Shown piece by piece: positions 33,080 to 40,307 of a stretch of DNA of 64,000 nt. Location of the stretch: positions 1,984,001 through 2,048,000 of the forward strand of contig NC_013530.1 in NCBI RefSeq assembly GCF_000024965.1, given 5' to 3'. The notes below the pieces were generated by a model, which made no database searches, had not been told where the DNA came from, and saw nothing but the letters and a program-made list of their open reading frames with translations. The position numbers were made by a program, and so were the translations under genes. The DNA is from Xylanimonas cellulosilytica DSM 15894. GTDB lineage: Bacteria; Actinomycetota; Actinomycetes; Actinomycetales; Cellulomonadaceae. The first letter of the stretch is position 1, and the number at the start of each line of letters is the position of its first letter.

Positions 33080-33488
33080 GAACCTGATCGACCTCGTCCT
33101 CGCTGATCAGGCCGTCCTCGCACAGCTCGTCCAGGTCGGCCTGGGAGTCGCCGGGCAGGACGCCGTCGACCGGATCGACCATGCGCGGCACCCACGACTC
33201 GATCGACGCCAGGCGCTCGAGCATCTGCGCGGTCGAGATGCCCCCGACGAACCGCTGCAGCACGACCTCCTCGACCGACTCGCGCTCCATACCCAAAGCG
33301 CGTGCCCGGACGATCACCCGGTGGACGCTGGCCTGGGACAAGTGCACCGCCGCGGCGATCTCCCGCTGCGGCACCCCGTCCAGCGACGCCAGGTACACCT
33401 GGCGCATCCGGTCGATCTCAGCCAAGCGAGCGCGGGCATAGGACAGCCTCAGGCTCGGCTCGTGCGCGGCGACGGTCATAGCAGACAT
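33063..33488 (-). CDS. HTH-domain protein (sigma-70 region 4-like helix-turn-helix)
   Basis: The 141-residue protein has a helix-turn-helix in its first half, SLDGVPQREIAAAVHLSQAS then VHRVIVRARALGM (about residues 35-66), resembling the sigma-70 region 4/LuxR-type fold. The acidic C-terminal half (DPVDGVLPGDSQADLDELCE) is of unknown role. ATG at 33488 has GAGGAGGAAG upstream. The small size and the overlapping downstream frame recall antitoxin-type regulators, but no toxin family was recognised. Confidence 0.6.
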   Translation of the reverse strand: MSAMTVAAHEPSLRLSYARARLAEIDRMRQVYLASLDGVPQREIAAAVHLSQASVHRVIVRARALGMERESVEEVVLQRFVGGISTAQMLERLASIESWVPRMVDPVDGVLPGDSQADLDELCEDGLISEDEVDQVLDARE

Positions 33489-33784
33489 GGCTTCCTCCTC
33501 AGTCACCAGGCTACGCCTTGATTCAAGGTGAATCAACGCGAGCATCGCGAGTCCGCCCGCCCGCGCGCACGACGGCGTGCACCTGCTCCTTTGAGCAGCG
33601 TCAGCGCGGTCGAAGGGCGGACTGCGCCTCGCCCGGAGCCGCCCTCGCCACCCGGCCGGCGAACTCGTCGGCGCCGCTGTCGCAGCCCTCGTAGTTGCCC
33701 AGGGCCGTTTCGCGGGCCTCTCCGGGCAAGGCAAAAGGCCCTCCAAGCCCAACGTTTCCGCTGGTCAGAGGGCCTCTCGAGAGG
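33489..33784. other. Region between the HTH gene and tRNA-Val, with tRNA terminator hairpin
   Basis: An inverted repeat AGGCCCTC (33736-33743) / GAGGGCCT (33768-33775) lies just after the tRNA 3' end on the minus strand and is followed by TTTT, so it is the tRNA's terminator. The degenerate copy at 29.6 kb carries the same structure in decayed form. The remainder, 33489-33730, holds no recognised gene. Confidence 0.5.
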
Positions 33785-33856
33785 TGGGCGATACTGGGTT
33801 CGAACCAGTGACCTCTTCGGTGTGAACGAAGCGCGCTACCACTGCGCCAATCGCCC
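33785..33856 (-). tRNA. tRNA-Val (anticodon CAC)
   Basis: The 72-base cloverleaf on the minus strand has acceptor GGGCGAT/ATCGCCC with discriminator A, D stem GCGC/GCGC, anticodon stem CTTCG/CGAAG with loop TTCACAC (anticodon CAC, reading GUG), and T arm ACTGG-TTCGAAC-CCAGT. The full CCA end is not encoded (CCT follows the discriminator). It bounds the 29.6-33.9 kb segment on the right. Confidence 0.95.
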
Positions 33857-33925
33857 CTGTGGTGCGTGGACGACCTTAGCAACGATCCGGGCCGTGCTCC
33901 AAACCCGTTGCCGGCACGCGTCTGG

Positions 33926-34777
33926 TCAGGGGTCGTTCCGCTCCCGGTGCAGCCGGTCGAACAGCTCCCGCGCTGCCAAGGACACGGGCCCAGCAGCGAC
34001 CGCGACCCCGTCGAGCCAGGTCACGGGCTGCACGTTGCGCCCCGACGACGTCACCACGAGGTGCGCCTCCCCGACGGTCACCCGGTCGAGCACCGAGAAC
34101 GGCAGCACGGCCTCCCGGACCGGCAGCCCTGCCTCGCGACCCCATTCGAGCAGCAGCTCGCGTGTGATCCCGGCGAGGCACCCGGAATCGAGCGGCGGGG
34201 TGAGCAGCTCCCCGTCGATCTCGACGAACACGTTCGATCCGGTCCCTTCGCACAGCTCCCCGCGTGTGTTCGCGAGCAGGGCCTCGTCGCCGCCGCGCGC
34301 GACGGCGTCCGCGAGCGCCACGACGTTCTCGGCGTAGGAGGTGGTCTTGAGCCCGACGACGGCGGAGCGTTCGTTGCGGGTCCAGGGCGACCGCGCGGCG
34401 CGTCCTTCGGGTGTCATGACGGAGGCTTGGGCGGCGACGACGACGGTGAACGGCGAGGTGGTGCGCCCGGACCCGAGCGGTCCGATGCCGGAGGTGACGG
34501 TGATGCGCAGCCGCCCGTCGATCGGCCCGGTGGCGGCGATCACGTCGCGCAGTCCGGCCACGCAGCGCGCCTCGTCGTCGTCGGACAGGTCGAGGCCGAG
34601 CCCGGTGAGCGAGCGCCGCAGGCGGGCGAGGTGCCGGGTGAGGGCGAACACGTTCCCGCCGACCACGGTGCACGTCTCGAACGCGCCGTCGCCGACGGTG
34701 ATGCCGTGGTCGAGCGCGCTGAGGGTGCTCTCGTCCTCGCCGACCAGTCGACCGTTGACCCATACCACCGTGTCCAT
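33926..34777 (-). CDS. pabC: Aminodeoxychorismate lyase PabC (class IV aminotransferase fold)
   Basis: The 283-residue PLP enzyme of fold type IV has VWVNGRLVGEDESTLSALDH, GITVGDGAFETC, the PLP lysine in AVVGLKTTSYAENVVAL, and NTRGELCEGTGSNVFVEIDG. PabC converts 4-amino-4-deoxychorismate to p-aminobenzoate and pyruvate in folate synthesis. Class IV aminotransferases for branched-chain or D-amino acids look similar; the operon with pabB settles the call. It starts four bases after the DHFR-like gene. Confidence 0.88.
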   Translation of the reverse strand: MDTVVWVNGRLVGEDESTLSALDHGITVGDGAFETCTVVGGNVFALTRHLARLRRSLTGLGLDLSDDDEARCVAGLRDVIAATGPIDGRLRITVTSGIGPLGSGRTTSPFTVVVAAQASVMTPEGRAARSPWTRNERSAVVGLKTTSYAENVVALADAVARGGDEALLANTRGELCEGTGSNVFVEIDGELLTPPLDSGCLAGITRELLLEWGREAGLPVREAVLPFSVLDRVTVGEAHLVVTSSGRNVQPVTWLDGVAVAAGPVSLAARELFDRLHRERNDP

Positions 34778-34781
34778 GCGG

Positions 34782-35402
34782 TCAGTCTGCCGGAGCGGCT
34801 CCGCGTCGGTACACCAGGTGGGTCACGTCGGGCGTCCATCGTCCTGTGGTGGCGTGCCAGTCGATCGGTCCGACGCCGTCGAACAGGCGTGGCCCGCTGC
34901 CGAGTGCGGCGGTGAAGGGGACGACGTGGAGTCGCAGCTCGTCGATCTCGCCGGCGGCGAGGTACTGGTTGACGGTGGTGACTCCCCCGGCGACGGCGAC
35001 GCGTCCGTCGCTGCCGGCTGTCTCGCGGGCGAGGGCGAGCGCGAGGGTGGGTCCGTCGGTGACGAAGTGGAACGTGGTCCCGCCGTCGAGCGTGATGGGG
35101 GCATGGGGGTGATGGGTGAGCACGTAGACGGGCGCCCGGTAGGGCGGTTCGGTGCCCCACCAGCCGATCCAGTCGTCGGGCCACGGGCCGTCGCCGCGGG
35201 GCGCGAACATGTTGCGGCCCATGACGTAGGCGTCGGCGCCGACGATGGCGTCGTGTTCCGCCTGGTGCCGGGCCCGGTGCTCGAGGTGCCAGGCGTGCAG
35301 GGTGTTCGTGTCGATCTCGCCGAAGGGCCGCTCGAGCGTCTGGGCGGGCCCGGCGGCGTAGCCGTCCAGGGTGATGGCGAGGTCGCAGGTGACGGTGCTC
35401 AT
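34782..35402 (-). CDS. Dihydrofolate-reductase-fold protein (RibD C-terminal type)
   Basis: The 206-residue protein has TCDLAITLDGYAAGP at the start, DAIVGADAYVMGRNMFAP in the middle and AVAGGVTTVNQYLAAGEIDE (the GG-x-NADPH region) towards the end. This is the pattern of the widespread DHFR-like/RibD-reductase family whose substrates are mostly unknown. It sits between pabB and pabC with a four-base overlap on one side and a four-base gap on the other, so a role in folate or pterin metabolism is plausible. It is not a housekeeping FolA by motif. Confidence 0.8.
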   Translation of the reverse strand: MSTVTCDLAITLDGYAAGPAQTLERPFGEIDTNTLHAWHLEHRARHQAEHDAIVGADAYVMGRNMFAPRGDGPWPDDWIGWWGTEPPYRAPVYVLTHHPHAPITLDGGTTFHFVTDGPTLALALARETAGSDGRVAVAGGVTTVNQYLAAGEIDELRLHVVPFTAALGSGPRLFDGVGPIDWHATTGRWTPDVTHLVYRRGAAPAD

Positions 35403-36568
35403 GTCCGGTCCGACGACGACGGGGACGTCGAGTCATCGGAGCGGACGCGAGCGGTGCCCGGGCCGCTGGCCAGCCCGACGAGGCGGGCGGCCTTGAGCTC
35501 GGTCTCATGCCACTCGGCGGCGGGGTCGCTGCCCCAGGTGATGCCTGCTCCGGTGCCGAACCGGAGCATCCCGTGCTCCCACCAGAACGTGCGGATCCCG
35601 ACGGCGAGCTCGGCCGTCCCGGCATCCCCGTCCACCCAGCCGACGGCGCCGCAGTACGGCCCGCGCGGCACCGGCTCCAGGGCGCGGATGATGCGCAGCG
35701 CGCTCGACTTGGGCGCCCCCGACACCGATCCGGGCGGGAACGTCCCTGCGAGGAGGTGCGCCCACAGGTCGGGGGCGTCGGGGGCGCTGAGCACGCCCCG
35801 GACGCGCGAGACGAGGTGCACCAGCCCGGGGTGCGCCTCGACGGCGCACAGGTCGGTGACCTCCACCGTCCCCGGGCGGCACACGTGCTGCAGGTCGTTG
35901 CGCACCAGGTCCGTGATCATCACGTTCTCGGCGTAGTCCTTGTCGCTCAGCCCGTCGGGGGTGCGCGCGGTGCCCTTGATCGGCCCGGACTCCACGGTTC
36001 CGTCCTGCAGCCGGAGGTACAGCTCGGGCGACGCCGACACCACCCACACCGGCTCGACGTCGCCGCCTGCAGGAACGTGGATCGCAGCCGCGTACGGTGC
36101 GGGGTTCCCCGCACCGAGCACGCGTGCGAGAGCTGCGGCGTCGGGCTCAGGGGACCCCGCGCCGGCGACGCCTGCGGGCAGCGGGGCCGACAGCACCCGG
36201 CAGACGTTCGCCTGGTACACGTCCCCGTCACGCACATGCTCGCGCACGCGCGCCACCGCGGCCTCGTACTCGGCCCGCCCCATCGAGCTCGTCCAGGCGT
36301 CCGACGGCGGTCCGCGCCACCCTGGTCCGACGGCGTCGGCGCGCGGGGCATCGTCGTCGGGCGTCACATCGCGCACCTGGGCGAACCGCCACGCACGCGC
36401 CCGGCCGGGACGGCCCGTGGTCCCGCCGCCCAGGTCGGCCTCGAAGTCGACGACGACGAACCACAGCCCGGTGCGCAGCCGCTGCGGGTCGCGCGCGAGG
36501 TCGACGCACTCGACGACGCCGGTGGCGAGCCTGCCCGCGAACCGGGCCCAGGACGGGGATGAGGGCAC
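35399..36568 (-). CDS. pabB: Aminodeoxychorismate synthase component I (PabB-like chorismate-binding enzyme)
   Basis: The 389-residue chorismate-utilising enzyme has YEAAVARVREHVRDGDVYQANVC in pieces, PIKGTARTP with the Lys that distinguishes PabB from TrpE, TDLVRNDLQHVC, and PPGSVSGAPKSSALRI. PabB aminates chorismate with ammonia from a glutaminase partner (PabA), which is not nearby. The GTG at 36568 has TAGCGT 12 bases upstream on the minus strand, consistent with a leaderless start. It is the first gene of the pabB/DHFR-like/pabC operon. Confidence 0.9.
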   Translation of the reverse strand: MPSSPSWARFAGRLATGVVECVDLARDPQRLRTGLWFVVVDFEADLGGGTTGRPGRARAWRFAQVRDVTPDDDAPRADAVGPGWRGPPSDAWTSSMGRAEYEAAVARVREHVRDGDVYQANVCRVLSAPLPAGVAGAGSPEPDAAALARVLGAGNPAPYAAAIHVPAGGDVEPVWVVSASPELYLRLQDGTVESGPIKGTARTPDGLSDKDYAENVMITDLVRNDLQHVCRPGTVEVTDLCAVEAHPGLVHLVSRVRGVLSAPDAPDLWAHLLAGTFPPGSVSGAPKSSALRIIRALEPVPRGPYCGAVGWVDGDAGTAELAVGIRTFWWEHGMLRFGTGAGITWGSDPAAEWHETELKAARLVGLASGPGTARVRSDDSTSPSSSDRT

Positions 36569-36684
36569 GGGAGAACGCTAACCACCCGTGCGGCCCGGGG
36601 TGGCGATTGGACGATCCCGGCGGAGGTCAACTAGTGTTCGGGATGCGCCGAACGACGGGGGCACGCCCTCGGAGCGTCGGTCGC

Positions 36685-36757
36685 GCGGATGTGGCTCAGT
36701 TGGTAGAGCATCACCTTGCCAAGGTGAGGGTCGCGGGTTCGAGTCCCGTCATCCGCT
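36685..36757 (+). tRNA. tRNA-Gly (anticodon GCC), copy 1
   Basis: The 73-base cloverleaf has acceptor GCGGATG/CATCCGC with discriminator T, anticodon stem TCACC/GGTGA and loop TTGCCAA (anticodon GCC), and T arm GCGGG-TTCGAGT-CCCGT with one mismatch. An identical copy is at 37202. Confidence 0.96.
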
Positions 36758-36806
36758 CGGAGGCCCACTCCTCGAACGCTTCGGCGCCGAGGAGAGCACG
36801 TCTCAA

Positions 36807-36877
36807 GGTGGGTTGGCCGAGAGGCGAGGCAGCGGCCTGCAAAGCCGTATACACGGGTTCGAATCCCGTACCCACCT
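36807..36877 (+). tRNA. tRNA-Cys (anticodon GCA)
   Basis: The 71-base cloverleaf has acceptor GGTGGGT/ACCCACC, anticodon loop CTGCAAA (anticodon GCA), and T arm ACGGG-TTCGAAT-CCCGT. It lies between the first tRNA-Gly and tRNA-Val copies. Confidence 0.95.
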
Positions 36878-36908
36878 CGCACCCTGAGATGCTCGGATGC
36901 TCAGGTAC

Positions 36909-36983
36909 GGGCGATTGGCGCAGCGGTAGCGCGCTTCCCTGACACGGAAGAGGTCACTGGTTCGATCCCAGTATCGCCCACCA
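36909..36983 (+). tRNA. tRNA-Val (anticodon GAC), copy 1
   Basis: The 75-base gene includes the encoded CCA end. The acceptor is GGGCGAT/ATCGCCC, anticodon stem CTTCC/GGAAG and loop CTGACAC (anticodon GAC). It closely resembles the tRNA-Val(CAC) at 33785 outside the anticodon arm. A terminator hairpin follows at once. Confidence 0.95.
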
Positions 36984-36988
36984 GCCAC

Positions 36989-37020
36989 GAAGGCCCCGGA
37001 TCACCTGATCCGGGGCCTTC
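36989..37020 (+). terminator. Terminator after the first tRNA group
   Basis: Perfect 15-base arms (36989-37003 and 37006-37020) flank a 2-base loop, immediately after tRNA-Val copy 1. There is no T-run. Confidence 0.75.
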
Positions 37021-37201
37021 GCGCATGTCAGGATGCGTTCGCCCGGGTTGGCGGCCCGCACGACGGGCGGCGCGGGGCACCACGGCGCGATCCGCGCCAG
37101 AGAGGCTGGTCACAGCGCTGGGATTGGACCTCGGCGCCCTCGGTCGTCTAGAGTTCCGGAGGCGCCAGACGCCGAGGAGCGATCCTCGAGCAGACGGTTC
37201 T

Positions 37202-37274
37202 GCGGATGTGGCTCAGTTGGTAGAGCATCACCTTGCCAAGGTGAGGGTCGCGGGTTCGAGTCCCGTCATCCGCT
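37202..37274 (+). tRNA. tRNA-Gly (anticodon GCC), copy 2
   Basis: Identical over all 73 bases to the copy at 36685. It is followed 48 bases later by a second tRNA-Val(GAC), without a tRNA-Cys between them. Confidence 0.96.
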
Positions 37275-37321
37275 CTCGGTTCGCCTTCGAATCGGTCCTC
37301 GGACGTTCAGGGCAAGCCTCC

Positions 37322-37396
37322 GGGCGATTGGCGCAGCGGTAGCGCGCTTCCCTGACACGGAAGAGGTCACTGGTTCGATCCCAGTATCGCCCACCA
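37322..37396 (+). tRNA. tRNA-Val (anticodon GAC), copy 2
   Basis: Matches copy 1 at 36909 over the full 75 bases, including the encoded CCA. It is followed by a classic intrinsic terminator. Confidence 0.95.
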
Positions 37397-37398
37397 TC

Positions 37399-37423
37399 AA
37401 AACCCCTGGCCACCAGGGGTTTT
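37399..37423 (+). terminator. Intrinsic terminator after the second tRNA group
   Basis: Arms AAAACCCCTGG (37399-37409) and CCAGGGGTTTT (37413-37423) flank a 3-base loop, followed by a T-rich stretch (cgtgttttt). This is the most canonical Rho-independent terminator in the window. Confidence 0.88.
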
Positions 37424-37460
37424 CGTGTTTTTCGGGCCGTTCGCGCGTAGCGTCGTGAGC

Positions 37461-37787
37461 ATGTGCCGCAACATCACCACCCTGCGCGGGCTCGAACCGC
37501 CCGCCACCGACGAGGAGATCCGCGCCGCGGCGGAGCAGTTCGTCCGCAAGGTCACCGGGGTGCAGTCCAGCGCCGCCGCCACGACCCGCGAACCGTGCGA
37601 GCGCGCCACCGAGCAGATCGCCGCGATCATCGACGCCCTGCTCACCGAGCTGCCCGAGCGGAAGGTGCCGCCCAAGACGGTGCCGCCGCTGCGCCGCGAG
37701 GAGGTCAAGGCCCGTATCGCCGCGCGCATGCGCGAACGCGAGGAGCACGAGCGGATGCACGAGCTCGGTATCGCGCACACCCACTGA
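37461..37787 (+). CDS. DUF2277 family protein
   Basis: The 108-residue protein begins MCRNITTLRGLEPPATDEEI and continues AAAEQFVRKVTGVQ, the conserved DUF2277 N-terminus; the family function is unknown. The C-terminal half is charged and helical (KARIAARMREREEHERMHEL). TAGCGT lies 13 bases before the ATG, indicating a leaderless start and ruling out the longer frame. Confidence 0.88.
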   Translation: MCRNITTLRGLEPPATDEEIRAAAEQFVRKVTGVQSSAAATTREPCERATEQIAAIIDALLTELPERKVPPKTVPPLRREEVKARIAARMREREEHERMHELGIAHTH

Positions 37788-37857
37788 GCGTCCGGCGACG
37801 CACCCACCGGCGGCTCCGGCGGACCCGGCGAGACCTCGCACCGCTAGGCTCCCGGAC

Positions 37858-38136
37858 GTGGACCTGAACGAGCCCGCCGTCTCCGCGACCATGCACCGCG
37901 CCAAGGCCGCGGCGCGCGCCTCGCACACCACGGTCGGCGACCTGCGCCGGCAGCCCGGTGACGTCGTCGAGATCGACTGCTCGTGCGGCATGGTGCTCAC
38001 CAACGGGCCCGAATGGTCCCTCGACGAGCACATCCGGCTGCACCGGGCCGAGGCGCGCTACCTCGCCGTCAGCGAGGTCGCGCCGGCGGGCATGCCGCGG
38101 CTCATCGCCGTCGGGGAAGACCGTCGACCGCGTTGA
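37858..38136 (+). CDS. Hypothetical 92-residue protein
   Basis: A small protein with a helical N-terminal half and a CSCGM segment followed by EWSLDEHIRLHRAEARYL. The paired cysteines and the two following histidines could bind a metal, but this is a guess. No family was recognised. The GTG start is backed by TAGGCT 13 bases upstream. A repeat array starts right after the stop. Confidence 0.6.
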   Translation: MDLNEPAVSATMHRAKAAARASHTTVGDLRRQPGDVVEIDCSCGMVLTNGPEWSLDEHIRLHRAEARYLAVSEVAPAGMPRLIAVGEDRRPR

Positions 38137-38148
38137 GCAACGTGCGGG

Positions 38149-38303
38149 GTGGTTTCGACAGGCTCAACCACCGGGTGGGGTGGTTTCGACAGGCTCAACC
38201 ACCGGGTGGGGTGGTTTCGACAGGCTCAACCACCGGGTGGGGTGGTTTCGACAGGCTCAACCACCAGGCGGGGTGGTTTCGACAGGCTCGTCCGCCGGGG
38301 TGG
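38149..38303 (+). repeat. Tandem array of five 31-bp GGTTTCGACAGGCTCAACC-type repeats
   Basis: Copies begin at 38151, 38182, 38213, 38244 and 38275, exactly 31 bases apart. Four are near identical; the last is degenerate (…GGCTCGTCC…). The unit is the GGTTTCGACAGGCTCAACC motif plus a G/C-rich joint (ACCGGGTGGGGT). The same motif recurs near 54.2 and 63.9 kb, so it is a dispersed intergenic repeat amplified here. Confidence 0.92.
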
Positions 38304-38549
38304 TCAGAGCTCCTCGGGGTCGTCCCAGGACTTGCCCGACGAGTCTCCCTCGATGGGGTGCAGCTCCACGGCCGACAACGACGTCGGGGCCTTGCTCGCG
38401 TCGCCGCCCGACCGGGGGTCGGAGTCCGGTCCCCGCTCCGGCCGCCGCTGGGAGATTCGCCCGGCCGACGCCATCGACTCCTGCAGGAACCGACGCCCAC
38501 GGCTCTCGGTCTCGGTCGGGGACGGGGTGCTCGTGACGCCATTGCTCAT
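38304..38549 (-). CDS. Hypothetical 81-residue protein
   Basis: A small hydrophilic protein beginning MSNGVTSTPSPTETESRGRR, with FLQESMASAGRISQRRPER and an acidic end (SSGKSWDDPEEL). No hydrophobic segment or recognised family; it is probably disordered. Its stop lies at the edge of the repeat array. The ATG at 38549 is a guess from composition; upstream codons look non-coding. Confidence 0.45.
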   Translation of the reverse strand: MSNGVTSTPSPTETESRGRRFLQESMASAGRISQRRPERGPDSDPRSGGDASKAPTSLSAVELHPIEGDSSGKSWDDPEEL

Positions 38550-38686
38550 GCCCCCATTGTCCCCCGGGACGGCGGTCGCGTGCTCGCCTGTCCCGCGGAG
38601 TGGCGTGGCCGCCGTCACAGCGCGGCCCTCGGCACGCCGGGCGGACCAGGCTCCGGCCTTCCGGCTGCACGCCCTATCGTGACCTC

Positions 38687-40246
38687 GTGAGCACCGGGTC
38701 ACGGCCCCCACAACCCGGGCCGCTGATCTCGTGGCCCGGGACGCGTCCGATCGTGTGGGCGCCGCACGCACGCACCGTCGACGTCGTCGTGCCCGGCCCT
38801 GGCGCGCCACGACGCCGCCCGTTGCGCCTGGTCGGAGCACACAAGCCCGGCTACTGGGGCGCCGACACCGAGCTGGCGTTCGGCACCACGTTCGGGTACT
38901 CGATCGACGGCGGCGAGCCCGTCGCAGACCCGACGGGGACGTGGTTCCCGGACGGCGTCCACGGGCTGTCCCGCGTCCTTCCGCCGCTCACCGAGTGGAC
39001 CGACGACACCTGGCAGCCGCCCGAGATCGTCGCCGGCGCGCTGCTGCACCTCGACGTCGCGACCGCGACCCCGGCCGGCACGTTCGACGCCGCCGCCATG
39101 CTGCTGCCCCGGGTTGCCCGGGCAGGCGTGCAGGGAGTCGAGCTCGCCCCGGTCTCGGCCTACGACGAGGACGCGGGTCCGGCCGCCGGCGTGCGGCTCT
39201 TCGCCGTCCACGAACCGCTCGGCGGCATCACCGGTCTTGCCCGGTTCGTCGACACCGCCCACGCCCACGGGCTGGCCGTCGTCCTCACACCACCGCACCG
39301 CTGGGCCGCGACGCCCGCGACGGGTCTCGACCGGTTCGGCGCGTACACGGCCGACGGACGGCTCAACCTCGCCGGCGGCGGCCGCCGCGGGCTGCGCGAC
39401 CTGCTCTCCGCCGACGCCGAACGGTGGTTCGCCGAGCTGCACGTCGACGGGCTCGCCCTGGACGCCGACGCTCTCGCGGACCGCTCCGCGGTGCCGTACG
39501 TCGCCGAGCTCGCCGCCGAGACCCTGGCCACCTCCGACCGGCTGGGGCGGCCGCTGATCCTGTTCGTCGACGGACCCCGGCGGTCCGACCGGCTGACCGG
39601 CGCCGTCCGCCGGCTGCTGGCTCCCGACGGGCTGCCCGACCCGGCCGCGGTCGACGACCTGCGCCACCTCTCGGCCACCCTGGCCCCCACCACACGGCTG
39701 CCCCTGCGGGCCGAGCACCGGTGGGTCCGTCGCGGGAGGCACGCACCACGTGCCGCCTCCGTCGTCGTCGGCAACCTCACCCGGCTGCCCGGTGCCCGCA
39801 CGGCGATGCCGTGGGCTCCACCCGGCGAGGCCCGGCACCCGGCGGACCTGGAGACCCGCGCCGGGATGCTCACGTTCGCGATGCTCGCGGGCACGCCGCT
39901 GGTGCTCGACATCGACCACGTGCCCGTGACCGACGACTCGGCGGAGGCGGCGCGGCTCCTGGACTGGTGCGCCGCTCTCGCCGCCCCGCGCGCCGAGACG
40001 GTCGACGACATCGGGCTCGCCCTCGACCTGCGCGTGCACGGCACCGTCCTGGTGGTGCGGCGCGGCCGCCAAGCCGTCGCGGTCGCGCGCGGCCGCGCCG
40101 ACGTGCGGCTGCCGCTCAGCGCCGTCCTGCCCCACGGCGGCGACGGCTGGGAGCTGCGGACGGCGTGGTCGCCGGCGGCCGCGGTCCGGGGGGACGACCT
40201 GCTGCTGCCGGGGCGGACCACGGCGGTGCTTCGCGCGCGGTCGTGA
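38687..40246 (+). CDS. TreZ-like (GH13) protein, apparently lacking catalytic residues
   Basis: The 519-residue protein has the layout of malto-oligosyltrehalose trehalohydrolase: an N-terminal beta domain (ISWPGTRPIVWAPHARTVDV, then LRLVGAHKPGYWGA), a barrel (VQGVELAPVSAYDEDAGPAA, HGLAVVLTPPHRW) and a C-terminal domain. In active GH13 enzymes the nucleophile sits in a G-x-R-x-D motif; here the matching segment reads HVDGLALDADALAD with no Arg, and the DVVYNH motif is replaced by VLTPPHRW. It is therefore likely inactive or divergent. The GTG start has TATCGT 12 bases upstream. No treY or treS gene is adjacent. Confidence 0.7.
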   Translation: MSTGSRPPQPGPLISWPGTRPIVWAPHARTVDVVVPGPGAPRRRPLRLVGAHKPGYWGADTELAFGTTFGYSIDGGEPVADPTGTWFPDGVHGLSRVLPPLTEWTDDTWQPPEIVAGALLHLDVATATPAGTFDAAAMLLPRVARAGVQGVELAPVSAYDEDAGPAAGVRLFAVHEPLGGITGLARFVDTAHAHGLAVVLTPPHRWAATPATGLDRFGAYTADGRLNLAGGGRRGLRDLLSADAERWFAELHVDGLALDADALADRSAVPYVAELAAETLATSDRLGRPLILFVDGPRRSDRLTGAVRRLLAPDGLPDPAAVDDLRHLSATLAPTTRLPLRAEHRWVRRGRHAPRAASVVVGNLTRLPGARTAMPWAPPGEARHPADLETRAGMLTFAMLAGTPLVLDIDHVPVTDDSAEAARLLDWCAALAAPRAETVDDIGLALDLRVHGTVLVVRRGRQAVAVARGRADVRLPLSAVLPHGGDGWELRTAWSPAAAVRGDDLLLPGRTTAVLRARS

Positions 40247-40307
40247 GGTCCCGGCGCTACGCTCCGCGACATACGGCCACCAGCCAGTGAGGAGCGACGA
40301 GGATCCC

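Noticed and set aside
29700..33780. Intact mobile element
   Set aside because: No integrase, relaxase, transposase or terminal inverted repeat was found. Only a decayed integration scar is claimed.
38149..38303. Possible CRISPR array (regular 31-base period)
   Set aside because: The copies abut with identical joints, so there are no unique spacers, and no cas gene is nearby. It is a tandem repeat.
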